A stretch of 6,481 nucleotides of DNA, taken from positions 1 to 6,481 of the forward strand of contig CAJKKJ010000051.1 of assembly GCA_905200435.1 (NCBI GenBank). The letters are read 5' to 3'. The position numbers were made by a program, and so were the translations under genes. Of this stretch, positions 5,103-6,481 are shown one piece after another. The DNA comes from an uncultured Bacillota bacterium (lineage in GTDB: Bacteria > Bacillota_I > Bacilli_A > RF39 > UBA660). A model generated the notes under the pieces. The model did no database searches. It worked only from the letters and a program-made list of their open reading frames with translations, and was not told where the DNA came from. Position 1 is the first letter of the stretch, and the number at the start of each line of letters is the position of its first letter.

Positions 5103-6481
5103 TTAAATTTGTTTTAAAGTTATTTTTGATTGGTTAGTAGTATCTGCTGTTGCTTTCATTGCTTCAGCTATGGCTTGAGTATCGGCAGTATAGCCAAGTA
5201 TTACATAAGCATTTGGATCAGTTAGAGCATTATTAAACATATAAGAATAACTAGTCGTGCCAGTATTCATTATATTAATTTGTGTTTGAATTTTAGTGCA
5301 GAAACGAAACATCTCCCTCATATTTGTTACATTTGAAGTATTAAAACTGCTTAAATCCAAACTTGTTAAGGATGAACAACCATAAAACATGCTATTCATA
5401 TCTGTAACCTTAGAAGTATTAAAACTGCTTAAATTCAAATTTGTTAATGCTCTACAGTTGTAAAACATAAAACCCATATCTGTTACTTTCGAGGTATTAA
5501 AACTACTTAAATCTAAACTTGTTAAAGATGAACAATAAATAAACATACCACCCATACTTATTATATTCGAGGTATTAAAACCACTTAAATCTAAATTTGT
5601 TAATGATGAACAATAAGAAAACATACTATCCATACTTATTACATTCGATGTGTTAAAACCACTTAAATCTAAATTTGTTAAGGATTCGCAATAATAAAAC
5701 ATATTACTCATATTTGCTACATTCAATGTATTAAAACCACTTAAATCTAAATTTGTTAAGGATTCGCAATAATAAAACATATCACTCATATTTGTTACAT
5801 TCAATGTATTAAAACTACTTAAATCTAAATTAGTTAAGTTCGAACAATGGGAGAACATAGAGCTCATATCTGTTACATTTAAGATATTAAAATTACTTAA
5901 ATTTACGTTTGTTAATGACGAACAATATAAAAACATCTCATTCATACTTGTTACATTACTTGTATTAAAAAATGACAAATCAATTTCTTCAAGCATAGAA
6001 ATATATGATATACTCACTCCTCCACTTCCTAATAGTTCTATTTTACTATCATTTTCTCTCTTATCTAAAAATGATGGTTTAACATTTTTAATGTTTGATG
6101 TTAAAGTAACGGCGCTACTCCAATCTCCATTATCTGAATATATCGGTAGATACATATAACTCATATTTGTTACTTTAGAAGTATTAAAGTTATTATTATA
6201 ATTTATACTAACTAAACTATTAAATCCAGCAAAGAATAAAGAACAATCAGATGGTGCGAAGATTGGTGCTTCACTTACAATATATAAATTATATAAACTT
6301 TGTTCTTTTGGATTTTTAACTTTTAATCCACTATCTACTAAATAAGCATATACTTTTTTCTTACTTCCAGTATCAGATACATCCCAACATAAATTTTCTT
6401 CTGTACAGCTACTTGGTAAATTACTTAAATCATTCCCAAATGTAATTGTTCTTATATATGGTCTATAAGTATCTTTCCAAA
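5103..6481 (-). CDS. BspA-like repeat surface protein (DUF285), 5' end outside window
   Basis: This is the C-terminal 458 residues of a protein of the BspA-like/DUF285 type, with the 26-residue repeats of bacterial surface proteins distantly related to leucine-rich repeats. The frame is open from the TAA at 5103 to the right edge. The ATG at 6164 is internal, because the 105 codons before it encode a typical lead-in (ITFGNDLSNLP, CWDVSD, YNLYIVSEAPIFA) and a first half repeat (FNTSKVTNMSYM). Eight complete repeats (5340-5963) follow a divergent linker, each with NVTxMxxMF, a Cys, then SLTxLDLSxFN. A degenerate ninth repeat and a cap of about 50 residues end the protein. No LPXTG motif, hydrophobic C-terminal segment or cell-wall domain is visible, so any export or anchor signal must be N-terminal. 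Family members are reported or presumed to mediate adhesion or host interaction; the role here is not known. It has its own terminator and shares no operon with uvrA. Confidence 0.88.
   Translation of the reverse strand, partial: WKDTYRPYIRTITFGNDLSNLPSSCTEENLCWDVSDTGSKKKVYAYLVDSGLKVKNPKEQSLYNLYIVSEAPIFAPSDCSLFFAGFNSLVSINYNNNFNTSKVTNMSYMYLPIYSDNGDWSSAVTLTSNIKNVKPSFLDKRENDSKIELLGSGGVSISYISMLEEIDLSFFNTSNVTSMNEMFLYCSSLTNVNLSNFNILNVTDMSSMFSHCSNLTNLDLSSFNTLNVTNMSDMFYYCESLTNLDLSGFNTLNVANMSNMFYYCESLTNLDLSGFNTSNVISMDSMFSYCSSLTNLDLSGFNTSNIISMGGMFIYCSSLTSLDLSSFNTSKVTDMGFMFYNCRALTNLNLSSFNTSKVTDMNSMFYGCSSLTSLDLSSFNTSNVTNMREMFRFCTKIQTQINIMNTGTTSYSYMFNNALTDPNAYVILGYTADTQAIAEAMKATADTTNQSKITLKQI
5340..5963 (-). 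repeat. Eight tandem 78-bp units encoding 26-residue repeats
   Basis: Eight in-frame units of exactly 78 bases run without a gap. Each begins at Thr or Ile in (T/I)xxVxxM and ends at SxFN or SNFN. The invariant or near-invariant residues are the two Met before Phe, the Cys, Leu at the SLT position, LxLS and the final FN. A ninth unit starts at 5339 but diverges after its Cys into the C-terminal cap, and half a unit is present far upstream at about 6148-6190. Units share long stretches at DNA level, which suits gain and loss by recombination or slippage. Confidence 0.92.
5653..5808 (-). repeat. Near-identical duplicated repeat pair (76 of 78 bases)
   Basis: The adjacent 78-base blocks 5653-5730 and 5731-5808 differ at two bases only. 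Both differences change the protein: Ser-Asp versus Ser-Asn and Val-Thr versus Val-Ala. Other neighbouring units differ at many more positions, so this pair is the youngest duplication in the array. Confidence 0.9.

Noticed and set aside
5340..5963. Tandem repeats considered as a CRISPR array or minisatellite
   Set aside because: Units are a constant 78 bases with no unique spacers, stay in frame and encode the 26-residue DUF285 repeat.
1..6481. Mycoplasma-type genetic code (TGA as Trp), suggested by low GC and DUF285 repeats
   Set aside because: All three genes run full length with Trp as TGG only and no in-frame TGA, which fits the standard code.

Overview
The window is AT-rich, low-GC DNA with three protein genes. 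All three lie on the minus strand and read from the right edge towards the left: the 3' part of a BspA-like repeat surface protein gene, then uvrA, then topB. Shine-Dalgarno sites are good, promoters are TATAAT-type, and the housekeeping proteins look like those of Firmicutes. Every Trp is TGG and no in-frame TGA occurs, so the standard bacterial code fits and Mycoplasma/Spiroplasma code 4 does not. All three visible stops are TAA. An uncultured gut Bacilli or Clostridia-type organism (for example an RF39- or Erysipelotrichales-like lineage) is a reasonable guess, but the taxon is inferred and not shown.

Layout in the direction of transcription. From 6481 down to 5103 is the C-terminal 458 residues of a DUF285/BspA-like protein. 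It has eight complete 26-residue (78-bp) tandem repeats, a degenerate ninth, and a C-terminal cap. Its reading frame is open through the right edge, so the first ATG in view (6164) is internal and the real start is outside the window. A hairpin terminator at 5050-5075 ends this unit. An extended -10 promoter and a GGTGAT ribosome site then lead into uvrA (4976-2169, 935 aa), a full-length excinuclease subunit with both ATPase sites. A second hairpin terminator (2140-2167) follows uvrA. Directly behind it are an extended -10 promoter and an AAGGAG site for topB (2102-51, 683 aa), a full-length type IA topoisomerase III. The last 50 bases at the left edge may hold the promoter and ribosome site of a further minus-strand gene.

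Each gene appears to be its own transcription unit, with a very short predicted leader. uvrA (damage recognition) and topB (single-strand decatenation) both act in genome maintenance, but nothing here couples them. The surface protein gene is unrelated to them and is the accessory, fast-evolving part of the window, with one repeat duplicated recently (76 of 78 bases identical). I see no new multi-gene system, RNA gene, insertion sequence or CRISPR array. No gene-free stretch exceeds about 130 bases.
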